Shown here: positions 52,201 through 60,221 of the stretch, piece after piece
Position numbering within the stretch: the stretch's first letter is position 1
Layout: every line of letters starts with the position of its first letter
From: Anaerolineae bacterium
Lineage (GTDB): Bacteria; Chloroflexota; Anaerolineae; Aggregatilineales; Aggregatilineaceae
Direction: 5' to 3'
Assembly: GCA_016930015.1 (NCBI GenBank)
Contig: JAFGHR010000079.1
Span: forward strand, 28,904 to 92,903
Length of the DNA stretch: 64,000 nt
Program-made: the position numbers and the translations under genes
The notes under the pieces: generated by a model
What the model was told of the DNA's origin: nothing
Databases searched by the model: none
Seen by the model: the letters and a program-made list of their open reading frames with translations, nothing else

Positions 52201-53358
52201 TACATTAACAAATTCATCAAAATCCGGTTCCGGTTGTATGCTGCCTATGGCTCAAGTGTCGCGGACGGCTGGTATATTGACAACGTGTCGATCATCGACC
52301 GGGGGGCGCCTGGTTACACCGACCAGGTACACCCGATGCCGTTCTTTGACAACCTGGAAACCATCAACGATGACTGGGTATTAGAAGGTACCTGGGCTCG
52401 CGTACCGAGCTGGCGCGCGATGACCAACGCCGATCTCGGCCCCGGCGGATGGACAGCCGAATACTACTACGTCAGAGCAGGCGGCAATACGAGCAGCTCC
52501 AGTCCGATATTTGAAGCTGATGACAGGTTCGCTGTGGAAACCGTCACCGAGATCAATACAAACTGGAGCTGGTGGGGTCCTTATCTGCCGTTCCTTGAGG
52601 ATTTCAAGACGCGTTATCCTGACTACGCCCGGTGTGAAGAATATGCGCGTGATCCATCCTACTACCGCTACTCGCCGCCAGAAACCCGACCGGCCCCATA
52701 CGACGAGGACTGGTATACGATCTATAGCCGGTGCTTTGACTACTACCTGGTCAAGTATTCACGAACGATCTACACCGAAGAATCAAACACCACACTCCAG
52801 TTTTATACCCAGTCGGATGACCGTATCCGTGTCATCGTTGATGGGGTGACGGTATACGAGTACTGGAGCGATCGCGGATTCACCGGGACGCAAAATCCCT
52901 GGCTCACCGAATACACCATCGTTAATCCGGGTCCGCACGCGGTGGAAATCCATTTCTATGAAAGAACGGGTGACGCCAGAGTCCTGGTCCAGGTTAACCA
53001 GCGTACCTATGTCTTCCACGACAGCCCATCCGGCGACTACTTCCACGGCAGCAATATGTCCGTGATGTTAGAAGGCGTGGTCGACCTGACCGGCACATCG
53101 AACCCGGCGCTGAGCTACTGGCAAAAATACGATCTGAACTCCGGCGACTCACTGCGCACCGAAATATCCACAGATGCCGGCTTCAGTTGGAGTGAGATCG
53201 GCTACGCATCGGGTGATCAATTTGAATGGGACAAACGTGTTATCCCCCTGTCATCTTACGTAGGTAGACAGGTCAACATCCGGTTCCGCCTGGACGCACG
53301 CAGTGACACCAGGGTTGGGGACGGGTGGTGGATCGACGATATACAAATAGCCGAGTAA
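49222..53358 (+). CDS. Giant secreted protein with Flp-pilin leader, MAM-like repeats and PA14-like domains
   Basis: A 1378-aa surface protein. The N terminus is strongly basic, then residues 36-42 read G-QALI-EY, the exact Flp prepilin cleavage pattern G/XXXXEY, followed by the hydrophobic helix ALIIALVAIGLIGILTLTG. Ordinary Flp pilins end 20-30 residues later. Here a Thr/Pro-rich stalk (about 112-150) leads to a PA14-like domain (about 155-350) and then to five jelly-roll-like repeats. Each repeat ends in a WYIDD/WWIDD motif (near residues 487, 654, 842, 1017 and 1369) and contains a W-S/N-D-S-P-G/D motif. A second PA14-like region (about 1064-1260, HAVEIHFYERTGDA) is inserted inside the fifth repeat. 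GGGAG lies 8 nt before the ATG. It is probably an adhesin or carbohydrate-binding surface fibre processed by a Tad prepilin peptidase. Confidence 0.8.
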   Translation: MSAYKKKRTHASMRASRGVWQRSRSTKNRGQTKDKGQALIEYALIIALVAIGLIGILTLTGPAVGNVFSNQVYNLLGGTIEPRDTLQADDFWTQVAAVASYTPEEAVVSTNVPREPTTTPSPGPTRTPTPVTPSPEPTDTPTPGPSPTPQQMAHDFEFYDPANNKDWWMHDMTGSLYKGKWDAEYWSYGHENREDGCTYGSDCDIYWRYVMSNLDSLTPGSGWSTTHDEIAISLGKYDSLYSLWGAQYYDGGTIQISNHWYGRYVTQDNINFEDKTYTLRIKKYQYMRIWVGDTLVVDEWDRYDNNTWMEYNFNPGASEKKITVEVGHGRDASTYIYVQLYDPSDPLTRLEDNPECNWTLSEEDYRSPNKAWNDSPGGNYQPYSSCILALRGYVDLTDLDPATEEAVLEYWEKYSLNSSTRTYVAVSEAGTGAWEIVETHYNDTNLGWSRETFDLTNFGTNNVNFIGKQIQMGFVIENTSSSGRDGWYIDDIEVKRPPVRFPYRIPFTDDMEGDEHWYAGGTWAISGEFYHSENRAWSDSPDEDYVHGSNSTLELDYYIDLIDIKPGKEPEVTFWHRYDLTDDDSIWIEVSDDDRVSWHSLVQDVGGNDTYLAYEGENLSWNQVALSLNDYVGQNIYLRFRLDARYNDKVAQGWWIDDFSLRYKSEDSIEPDWCDNMEAGGSNWIAGGEWAVVNGTDFNADSGNSIQSPTDGPRGGYSQFWSDSPGKNYEHDSNATLALNPELDLTGVDHAEMSFWNMWDVADSEDLYVEVTTDGGENWTTVWNRRYNNKPPGYSSVRDYGGYNRVMSWAREVIDLSDYANELVTLRFRLDATDDTDVLDGWWIDDVCFLKRDNSMLTVPFFDDYEIGGGAPNYQNWYVGGTWVISDENFRSGGSAMTDSQGVNYVDDANTIIELAKPVNLSGTTLPTLYFWDTWSLASKDYGLFEINVANENPATWTADDDLTWQGWNNISAVEHYYSQVLSWNRLQVDLSPYINKFIKIRFRLYAAYGSSVADGWYIDNVSIIDRGAPGYTDQVHPMPFFDNLETINDDWVLEGTWARVPSWRAMTNADLGPGGWTAEYYYVRAGGNTSSSSPIFEADDRFAVETVTEINTNWSWWGPYLPFLEDFKTRYPDYARCEEYARDPSYYRYSPPETRPAPYDEDWYTIYSRCFDYYLVKYSRTIYTEESNTTLQFYTQSDDRIRVIVDGVTVYEYWSDRGFTGTQNPWLTEYTIVNPGPHAVEIHFYERTGDARVLVQVNQRTYVFHDSPSGDYFHGSNMSVMLEGVVDLTGTSNPALSYWQKYDLNSGDSLRTEISTDAGFSWSEIGYASGDQFEWDKRVIPLSSYVGRQVNIRFRLDARSDTRVGDGWWIDDIQIAE

Positions 53359-53384
53359 CCCTGATACGCTTCAGAACTATCTCA

Positions 53385-53415
53385 CGGGCCACCGTTTGGT
53401 GGCCCGGTTGTTTTT
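53385..53415 (+). terminator. Rho-independent terminator after the giant pilin-like gene
   Basis: Perfect 9-bp stem CGGGCCACC (53385-53393) / GGTGGCCCG (53398-53406), GTTT loop, then GTTGTTTTT. Located 27 bp after the stop codon. Confidence 0.85.
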
Positions 53416-53526
53416 CATAACAACGTCTGCCCGGCATGGTTCAAACCCCCGCCGCATGGTACACTTTGCGTGCAAAAATCCATCGTTCGTGATCTGTATG
53501 CAGAAAGGGTTCGTACAAAGACCACC

Positions 53527-54513
53527 ATGCCGCCTACAGGTATCTTGTTTATTCTGGTTGGCCCATCCGGCGCAGGCAAAAATACGCTCATGAAGCGTGT
53601 CCAACAGCAGGTCGACAACCTGCCGCAACTGGCTACCGTCACAACGCGCAGCATCCGCGAAGGCGAGCAGCAGGGACGCGAACACGATTTTGTATCACAC
53701 GCGGAATTCCAGCAGTTGATAGCGCAAAATGCACTGGTCGAATGGCAGCAGGTTCACTTAAACGACCTGTATGGCACTCCCCGGAAAACAATCGACGAGG
53801 CGCTGAATTCGCACACAGACTTGATTGCCGACATCGAATTTTTGGGCGCCGAGAAAGTATTTCAGGCCTATCCCCACAACGTGGTGCTGATCTTCGTGAC
53901 TCCGTCTCAACTCGATACGCTTGCCGAACGTATAACTATGCGGGGAAATGTCACACCGGAAGCGCTGAACAACCGGTACGAACGTGCCAAATTCGAGATG
54001 ACGTTTGCGCCACAGTGCCACTATTTGATCATCAACGACGCGTTGGAAACAGCGACCGGTCATATACGAGACGTGATCAAGAGTGAGCGTATCCGGCACA
54101 GGGGCGGCGCTTCAGAAGCAGCATCCGTGGTGCCGCCGCATCGCTTTCACACGTCTGTTACTCCGCTGATCCAGCAAAACGACCAACTGCTGATCCAGGC
54201 GGGCACTCAGCCGGGAACACTCCCCGCTTTCGATGTCGCCGACCGCTGCCAGCCGCCGCATGAAGCACTGGCATCACACTTGCAGCAGACGTTTCAACAA
54301 ACCATCGCGCTGGAAGCGCTGCGCGACACACGTTTTGATTTTGTGGCGCCAGGTCATGTCAGCCTGGTCACCAATCTGCCAGATGTGTATCTAAACTACT
54401 ATTACCGGTGCATACCACCGGCACAAGGGTTACGTGAGGTGCCCGGCTGGGAATGGCGTCCGCTGACCTCGCTCGACCTGCCGCCCGCCGTCGTTAAGCT
54501 CGTGTTAGCGTAA
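53527..54513 (+). CDS. gmk: Guanylate kinase with an extra C-terminal domain
   Basis: Phosphorylates GMP to GDP. The guanylate kinase part (about 190 aa from ATG 53527) has P-loop FILVGPSGAGKNTLMKRV, TTRSIREGEQQGREHDFV, the GMP-binding YGTPRK and ERITMRGNVTPEALNNRYERA. It is followed by about 130 residues (from RFHTSVTPLIQQNDQLLIQ to WEWRPLTSLDLPPAVVKLV) whose order resembles a Nudix hydrolase fold. The catalytic Nudix box is not conserved, so this part may be inactive or a different fold. The frame is open upstream to GTG 53470; neither start has a clear ribosome site. The P-loop Asn after Lys differs from the usual Ser, Thr or Gly. Confidence 0.82.
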   Translation: MPPTGILFILVGPSGAGKNTLMKRVQQQVDNLPQLATVTTRSIREGEQQGREHDFVSHAEFQQLIAQNALVEWQQVHLNDLYGTPRKTIDEALNSHTDLIADIEFLGAEKVFQAYPHNVVLIFVTPSQLDTLAERITMRGNVTPEALNNRYERAKFEMTFAPQCHYLIINDALETATGHIRDVIKSERIRHRGGASEAASVVPPHRFHTSVTPLIQQNDQLLIQAGTQPGTLPAFDVADRCQPPHEALASHLQQTFQQTIALEALRDTRFDFVAPGHVSLVTNLPDVYLNYYYRCIPPAQGLREVPGWEWRPLTSLDLPPAVVKLVLA

Positions 54514-54679
54514 AAACGGCTTGGGGCCGGTTGGTGTTCACGGCTTTGTGTGAGACTTGTCAATGTCGTGCAGATCGCTTGACGTTTGGCTGACAGCGAT
54601 CCAACTTCTCGCTAGAATCAGGGTATCGTCGGTGTGTGGATATTCCTATTTGACATAAGCTTGACCCGGCAAGCACGTA

Positions 54680-54738
54680 AGGCTACGCCATATAAATAAT
54701 TACCCCATCCCCCACAACCCCTTCCCTTAGGGAAGGGG
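54680..54738 (+). repeat. Dispersed repeat, copy 2, with perfect palindrome
   Basis: 54680-54710 matches the copy at 27483-27513 at 28 of 31 positions. A perfect 9-bp palindrome follows (CCCCTTCCC 54718-54726, TTA loop, GGGAAGGGG 54730-54738). This looks like a small non-coding repeat with a hairpin. It sits in the 330-bp gap between gmk and the ABC transporter genes; no gene is seen in that gap. Confidence 0.65.
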
Positions 54739-54843
54739 AGCAAAGACACACAAGCGGGAGATTTATTTTTCCTGGTTAAGCCTAACAGCCTCACAACACG
54801 TGCTTTTTGTTTACTGTCCAGACGGGTGTAGAGGCGTAACACC

Positions 54844-55794
54844 ATGATTGAAGTAACCAATCTAACGAAGCGCTACGGGCGGTTTGTCGCGCTTGACTCC
54901 ATTAGTTTTTCGGCGCAGCAGGGCGAGATTATCGGGTTACTGGGACCGAACGGGGCCGGTAAAACAACGACCATGCGGATTCTGACCGGGTACATGCCGC
55001 CCACGGCTGGTACGGCGCGCGTGGCGGGTATTGATGTACTGGACGATTCGCTGGAAATGCGCAAACACGTTGGTTATCTACCTGAAACCGTGCCGCTCTA
55101 CCGTGACATGACCGTGCGCGGTTATCTACAGTTCATCGCAAAACTACGCGGTGTGCCCGATCATCGAAAACGCGTTGACGACATCATATCGCGGGTGGGC
55201 ATGCACGACCGGGCACGCAGCATGATCCGCAGCCTGTCCAAAGGTATGCGGCAGCGGGTGGGGTTAGCTCTCGCCATCGTGCATGATCCCCAGGTGTTGA
55301 TCCTGGACGAGCCAACGATCGGGCTTGACCCTCACCAGATTCAGGATGTCCGCAACCTGATTCGTGAGTTGGGACACACGCGTACCGTTCTGCTGAGCAC
55401 GCATATCCTATCCGAAGCCGAACAGCTTTGCGACCGGGTTATTATCATCGACCGGGGGCAGATCGTGGCTGAAGATGAACCGGGTCACTTGCAGGAACGC
55501 CTGCATCAAGGCGGGCGCCTGTTCGTTCGTGTCCGTGCCAGAAACCAACAAGATATCATGGCGCTGCTGAAGTCTGTTCCCGGTGTTCGTACCGTTGAAG
55601 CACACAGTGACGGTTATCTGGTCACGGCCACCCGGAAGACCGATGTTCGCCCGGCGCTGTCGGCGGCGGTGGTAGGACACGGGATGGCGCTGCTGGAAAT
55701 CCGCCCGTGGGCCCTGACGCTCGAAGAGATATTCCTTGAATTAACAACCCGCCTGGATTCCCCCTCAGGACGCGGAGAACACGACCATGCGTAA
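54844..55794 (+). CDS. ABC-2 type transporter ATP-binding protein (GldA-like)
   Basis: A 316-aa ATPase with Walker A LLGPNGAGKTTTMRIL, signature RSLSKGMRQRVGLALAI, Walker B VLILDEPTIGLDP and switch His in LLSTHILSEAEQ. The C-terminal 90 residues form a regulatory extension typical of the GldA/NatA group. GAGG lies 9 nt before the ATG. The downstream permease overlaps it by 8 bp, and GldG- and DUF4340-type genes follow, so the four make one export or envelope-remodelling complex. Confidence 0.93.
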   Translation: MIEVTNLTKRYGRFVALDSISFSAQQGEIIGLLGPNGAGKTTTMRILTGYMPPTAGTARVAGIDVLDDSLEMRKHVGYLPETVPLYRDMTVRGYLQFIAKLRGVPDHRKRVDDIISRVGMHDRARSMIRSLSKGMRQRVGLALAIVHDPQVLILDEPTIGLDPHQIQDVRNLIRELGHTRTVLLSTHILSEAEQLCDRVIIIDRGQIVAEDEPGHLQERLHQGGRLFVRVRARNQQDIMALLKSVPGVRTVEAHSDGYLVTATRKTDVRPALSAAVVGHGMALLEIRPWALTLEEIFLELTTRLDSPSGRGEHDHA

Positions 55795-56539
55795 TATACG
55801 AATTATCGCTCACCGCGAACTTGCCCAATACTTTGCATCGCCCATCGCGTACCTGGTCGCATTTGCGATCCTGGAACTGACGGGCTTCATGTTTAACTCG
55901 GACCTCGGACAGCGCGCAGGCCAATCAGCGCCCGATGGCAGCGCCGTACTGGAATCCTTTGGCTTCTTTACGATATTTTTTGCCCCGCTGATCACCATGC
56001 GCCTGTTTGCTGAAGAAGAGCGTGAAGGCACACTTGAACTCATGCTGACTTTACCGGTACGCGATGGCGATATCGTGATGGGTAAATTCCTGGGCGCGTG
56101 GCTGTATTACATGCTGGTGTTGTGTCTGACCGTGGTCTATCAGGTTGTGTGGCTGTCGATCACCAATTTCAGCAGCTACCAACTCAGCCCGGAACTGGAT
56201 ATCGGGCCGGTGATCACCAGCTACCTGGGTGTCTGGTTATTCGGAGGGGCTACGCTGTCCGTCGGAGTCCTGTTCTCCGCGCTGACCGAAAATCAAGTCG
56301 TAGCCGGGTTTCTCAGCATGGCAACGCTGTTCATTCTGTGGCTTGGTGACTTTGCCGGACTGGTTATTCAAAACCGTGTGGTGGCCGAAGTGGTCCGGGC
56401 GCTTAGTTTGCAATCCCATTACTCAACTTCATTTTTGATCGGCGTTATTCGGTTCGAAGATGTTGTGTTTTTTATCGGGTTGATTACCGCCATGCTGTTT
56501 ATCACCACCCGCCTGATTGAATCGCGGAGGTGGCGCTGA
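55787..56539 (+). CDS. ABC-2 type permease (GldF-like)
   Basis: A 250-aa permease with six predicted transmembrane helices and the typical N-terminal RIIAHRELAQYFASPIAYL and the membrane-proximal LFAEEEREGTLELMLTLPV. It overlaps the ATPase gene by 8 bp and the next gene by 1 bp (TGATG). Substrate unknown; the family acts in gliding motility in Bacteroidetes but is widespread outside gliders. Confidence 0.9.
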   Translation: MRNIRIIAHRELAQYFASPIAYLVAFAILELTGFMFNSDLGQRAGQSAPDGSAVLESFGFFTIFFAPLITMRLFAEEEREGTLELMLTLPVRDGDIVMGKFLGAWLYYMLVLCLTVVYQVVWLSITNFSSYQLSPELDIGPVITSYLGVWLFGGATLSVGVLFSALTENQVVAGFLSMATLFILWLGDFAGLVIQNRVVAEVVRALSLQSHYSTSFLIGVIRFEDVVFFIGLITAMLFITTRLIESRRWR

Positions 56540-58191
56540 TGGACAACCATTTTCCCTTCAGTCGTTCGCAAGTTGCCAGTTGGGCAAGCGTGGTGGGGGC
56601 GCTGGCGCTGGTCAGCGGCGGCTTGCTGTTTGCGTTCCAGGGCGAACTATCGCCCGTGGTGTTCGGCTGCGTGATGGTCGGCATTCTGGGCATCGGGCTG
56701 TGGATAGGGTGGGCGCCGGACGAGTTCCAGGCGTGGATGGCAGGCCGCCAAACACGCTATGGGACAACGACGATTCTGGTCACTATCCTGTTTTTGGGCG
56801 TTATCGTGTTTGTCTACGGGATGGTGGATCGCGCCAATATCACAGCCGACTTCACAACACAGCAGAAATATTCACTGAATACACCAACCCTGAATGTCAT
56901 TGAGCGGCTGCGCGAGCGCGGTTTTCGAGTACGCCTTGTCGGTTTTTTTTCCCGAAACAAAATGCGCGAACAGGAATCCGCCGATCTGCTGCTGCGGCAG
57001 TATGAGGCTGAAGGGGGCGATGCCGTCGAAGTCGAGTTTGTTGATCCCGACGAAAAGCCGGATATCGCAGGACGCTTTGGCTACCAGCCCGGTTATGATG
57101 GTCACATGTTCCTGGCCGTGCTCGGAGCCGATGGGGAGCCCGACGCACAATCTGTCCCCATCTATCTGGGAGAAGTCAACGAACGCAACATCACGACCGG
57201 TCTATTGACGGTTGCTTCGGCTGGATTGTTCAAAATCTACTTCACGGTTGGGCACGGTGAGTTAGACCTGGAACAGACCGATGAACCCGGCATTTCACGC
57301 CTGGGCACCAGCCTGCTTGATCAAGGCATCATCGTGCAGTCGCTCCAACTGCTCGACATGGTTGAAACCGGCATCCCTGAGGATGCCAGCGCCGTGCTGA
57401 TCATCGGCGCCCAACAGCCGTTTGTCGAAACCGAAGTGGAGGTGATCCGCGATTACATGGACCGGGGTGGCCGTCTGGCTATTTTCACCGATCCGCCCTT
57501 AGTTGACTCGTATGAAAACAACTTCCTGCGAGCCGACAGCCCGTTCAATACCTATTTATGGGATGAATATGGGATTCGGGTAAAAGACGAACTGATCGTG
57601 GAAAAACAGTCCAATCTGGGCAGCGATTTTACGCTCATCGCCGACCAGATTGTGTCGCACACCATCCTATCCGGTTTTCAGGATGCCCCGATTGTGATGC
57701 GGCTGGTACGCACCCTGGAAATCACCGATGATCCACAAGGGCGCCAGAGTATGTATGTGCGTGAACCGCTGCTGTTGTCTTCTGAGGGCTCATACGGTGA
57801 ATCCGGGCTGGAAGAAATGGCCGAGAGTTTCCGCACGGTGCAAGATGAAGCCGACACGCCCGGCCCGCTCCTGATGGGTATGACGGTCCGGCGCTCGCTG
57901 GAATTCCAGCTTGAAAACCAGCCGCGCCTGTTCATCATCGGTGATTCGGATGTTGTAAAAAACGAATTTGTGTCAGAGTTTCCCGGCAACGCGGTGTTGT
58001 GGTCGGATGCCATTGATTGGCTAACCGGTTTTTCTCAGACCGTGAGTTTTACGCCGATCAACGATCCAACACTCCTGACGTTAATTGTGTCTGACCAACA
58101 ACGTACCACAATCGCGTATGTTACGATGGTCATCATGCCCGGCATCGTCCTGCTAAGCGGTATCGTGGTGTGGTGGTATCGCCGACGTTAG
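56539..58191 (+). CDS. GldG-like ABC transporter accessory protein
   Basis: A 550-aa membrane protein. Helices lie at about residues 13-31, 36-55 and 75-95; a long extracytoplasmic region follows with the GldG-type YSLNTPTLNVIERLRERGFRV, FYTVGHGE-like IYFTVGHGELDLE and IRDYMDRGGRLAIFTDPPLVDSY. A last helix lies at about 525-547. ATG 56539 has GGAGG 8 nt upstream and overlaps the permease stop. It partners the GldA/F-like proteins, possibly as an extracytoplasmic scaffold. Confidence 0.88.
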   Translation: MDNHFPFSRSQVASWASVVGALALVSGGLLFAFQGELSPVVFGCVMVGILGIGLWIGWAPDEFQAWMAGRQTRYGTTTILVTILFLGVIVFVYGMVDRANITADFTTQQKYSLNTPTLNVIERLRERGFRVRLVGFFSRNKMREQESADLLLRQYEAEGGDAVEVEFVDPDEKPDIAGRFGYQPGYDGHMFLAVLGADGEPDAQSVPIYLGEVNERNITTGLLTVASAGLFKIYFTVGHGELDLEQTDEPGISRLGTSLLDQGIIVQSLQLLDMVETGIPEDASAVLIIGAQQPFVETEVEVIRDYMDRGGRLAIFTDPPLVDSYENNFLRADSPFNTYLWDEYGIRVKDELIVEKQSNLGSDFTLIADQIVSHTILSGFQDAPIVMRLVRTLEITDDPQGRQSMYVREPLLLSSEGSYGESGLEEMAESFRTVQDEADTPGPLLMGMTVRRSLEFQLENQPRLFIIGDSDVVKNEFVSEFPGNAVLWSDAIDWLTGFSQTVSFTPINDPTLLTLIVSDQQRTTIAYVTMVIMPGIVLLSGIVVWWYRRR

Positions 58192-58228
58192 GTTAAACTT
58201 GAGATATCGTCGGGTGAAGTGCAAACCT

Positions 58229-58888
58229 ATGTCCAGGCGCCGAACAAGTTATCTGATACTGGTAGTCTGTGCTGCCATACCTGTTTTGCTGCTCATGCTG
58301 GATGATCCGGCCAAACAGCAGACACGTTTTGTCGAAGCGCAGGCAACCCAGCACACGAACCAGGCGCTTGTCCTGTTTCCCGGACTGCGTGATTCCGGGC
58401 AGATTTTTGGTTTAGAAGTGTTGGATGTCGCCTCAGGAGAGGACATTCTACTGGTGCGTGACGATGATGGCTTGTGGTACGCTCCGGCCATTGTCGATGG
58501 ACAGAGCACTATCCCGGCGGAAAACGTGAACCAACAAGCCGTCGAAGAAGCTGTTTGGGCTATTGCGTTAATGTCAGGCCAGCAGTGGTATGAGGCCAAC
58601 ACGGCCAACCTTGAGCTTTTTGGCCTTGTTCCTGACCCGTCGTATCGTCTTCGTTTTGTTGCGCGCGATACGGCAGGGGTGTCGTATGCGCCCGTGATCC
58701 TGGCAATAGGTGACGCAAATCCGGATCATGTGGCATACTATGTATGGCCTGAGCAATCAGAGCGCATTTTTCTTGTTCCGAGACTGGCCATTGACATGCT
58801 GTTTAACACCTTGATGGACACGATATTGCTTACACCGACTCCTGAGGAGATGTCAGGGGAAGAAAATATGACGGCACCTGTGCCCTGA
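58229..58888 (+). CDS. DUF4340 domain protein
   Basis: About 219 aa. An N-terminal signal-anchor helix (YLILVVCAAIPVLLLML) is followed by an extracytoplasmic domain with FGLVPDPSYRLRF, characteristic of DUF4340 proteins next to GldG genes. ATG 58229 is taken as the start; the frame extends to 58199. It is the last gene of the GldA/F/G-type operon and is followed by a terminator at 58928. Confidence 0.82.
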   Translation: MSRRRTSYLILVVCAAIPVLLLMLDDPAKQQTRFVEAQATQHTNQALVLFPGLRDSGQIFGLEVLDVASGEDILLVRDDDGLWYAPAIVDGQSTIPAENVNQQAVEEAVWAIALMSGQQWYEANTANLELFGLVPDPSYRLRFVARDTAGVSYAPVILAIGDANPDHVAYYVWPEQSERIFLVPRLAIDMLFNTLMDTILLTPTPEEMSGEENMTAPVP

Positions 58889-58927
58889 CAGCCTAGTTTG
58901 ATTATCCAGGCTGATAGAGCGCGGGCG

Positions 58928-58952
58928 CCCTACCATCAGGTAGGGTGTCTTT
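58928..58952 (+). terminator. Rho-independent terminator before the sigma factor gene
   Basis: Perfect 7-bp stem CCCTACC (58928-58934) / GGTAGGG (58939-58945) with an ATCA loop, followed by TGTCTTT. It separates the ABC operon from the sigma factor gene. Confidence 0.78.
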
Positions 58953-58977
58953 ATGTAAAACGCATCACACACAGGCA

Positions 58978-60213
58978 ATGATGACCATAGCAGAAACACA
59001 ACATGTATCCGACATGACCGAAAGCGCAATCTGGCAAGAATTGGTGGCTAAAGGCGAGCACCAAGGCTTCGTTACGTATGACGATATCCTGGCGCTGCTA
59101 CCAGCGGTAGAGCAAAATGTTGATTTGCTCGAAGAACTGCTCGACGTCCTGAATGAAACAGGCATCGAAGTCATGCCGGTTGCGCCGTCAATTCACGAAA
59201 CAACGAAAGAGGCTGCGGAAGATGAAGCCGAAGTCCTCGATCCCAGCATATTAAACACGGACCTGATCCAGGATGAAGGGTACCAGCAGGCTCTCGATAC
59301 AGACGATGTTGTTGGCCTATACCTGAAAGAAGCCGGATCCGTGCCCCTGCTCACGGCGGATGAAGAAGTCGCACTGGCGAAACGCATGGAAACCGGGCAG
59401 CTCGCTACGGCACAGCTCCAGGAAAGCCGGGAATATCTGTCTGAAGATGATTTTTTCGAGCTTCAGACCCTGGTTGATGATGGCGAAGCCGCCCAGGAAT
59501 ATCTGGTGCGGGCCAATTCCCGATTGGTGATCAGTGTCGCCAAAAAATATATCGGTCGCGGTGTGCATTTTTTAGACTTAATTCAAGAAGGTAATATTGG
59601 ATTGATCCGCGCCGCACGGAAATTTGAATATTCGCGTGGGCACAAGTTTAGCACGTATGCGACCTGGTGGATCCGGCAGGCTGTCAGCCGTGCTGTCGCT
59701 GACCAGGGGCGTACCATTCGCGTGCCAGTGCATATGGGTGATCAGATCAACCGTCTTCGGCGCATTTCGACGAACCTGACTCAAACTCTGGGGCGCGAGC
59801 CGTCCATCGACGAAATAGCCGATGAGATGGAAACGGTCCCGGAAAAGATCAGAAACCTGATCGAGATATCGCGCCGCCCTATCAGCCTGGAAACGCCAAT
59901 TGAGGAAGACGCTGATTCGGAGTTCGGTGATTTTATCGAAGACAAGTCCAGCCCAGAACCCACCGAGATCGTGACACATAACTTGCTGCGTGAACATCTG
60001 GCATTGGTGCTAGGCCGTCTACCTGAACGTGAGGCGCATATTCTGCAACTGCGTTATGGTTTGCTGGACGGTGAGACTCACACGTTAGAGGAAGTTGGGC
60101 GCGAAATTGGTGTCACGCGTGAGCGTGTCCGCCAGCTCGAAGCCCAGGCGCTCAATCGACTGCGCCACTCATCGGCGTACCAACTTCTGCAAGACTACCT
60201 GCTGGAGATGTAA
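58978..60213 (+). CDS. RpoD/SigA-type primary sigma factor
   Basis: Sigma-70 family factor of about 411 aa directing RNA polymerase to promoters. Region 1.2 is [20 protein letters not shown]. Region 2 has [40 protein letters not shown] and [20 protein letters not shown]. Region 3 has [20 protein letters not shown]. Region 4 has [19 protein letters not shown], then [23 protein letters not shown] 58978 and ATG 58981 are adjacent and equally possible. All four regions are present, so it is a group 1 or group 2 factor. A separate main rpoD elsewhere cannot be excluded. Confidence 0.93.
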   Translation: MMTIAETQHVSDMTESAIWQELVAKGEHQGFVTYDDILALLPAVEQNVDLLEELLDVLNETGIEVMPVAPSIHETTKEAAEDEAEVLDPSILNTDLIQDEGYQQALDTDDVVGLYLKEAGSVPLLTADEEVALAKRMETGQLATAQLQESREYLSEDDFFELQTLVDDGEAAQEYLVRANSRLVISVAKKYIGRGVHFLDLIQEGNIGLIRAARKFEYSRGHKFSTYATWWIRQAVSRAVADQGRTIRVPVHMGDQINRLRRISTNLTQTLGREPSIDEIADEMETVPEKIRNLIEISRRPISLETPIEEDADSEFGDFIEDKSSPEPTEIVTHNLLREHLALVLGRLPEREAHILQLRYGLLDGETHTLEEVGREIGVTRERVRQLEAQALNRLRHSSAYQLLQDYLLEM

Positions 60214-60221
60214 CCCCCATC

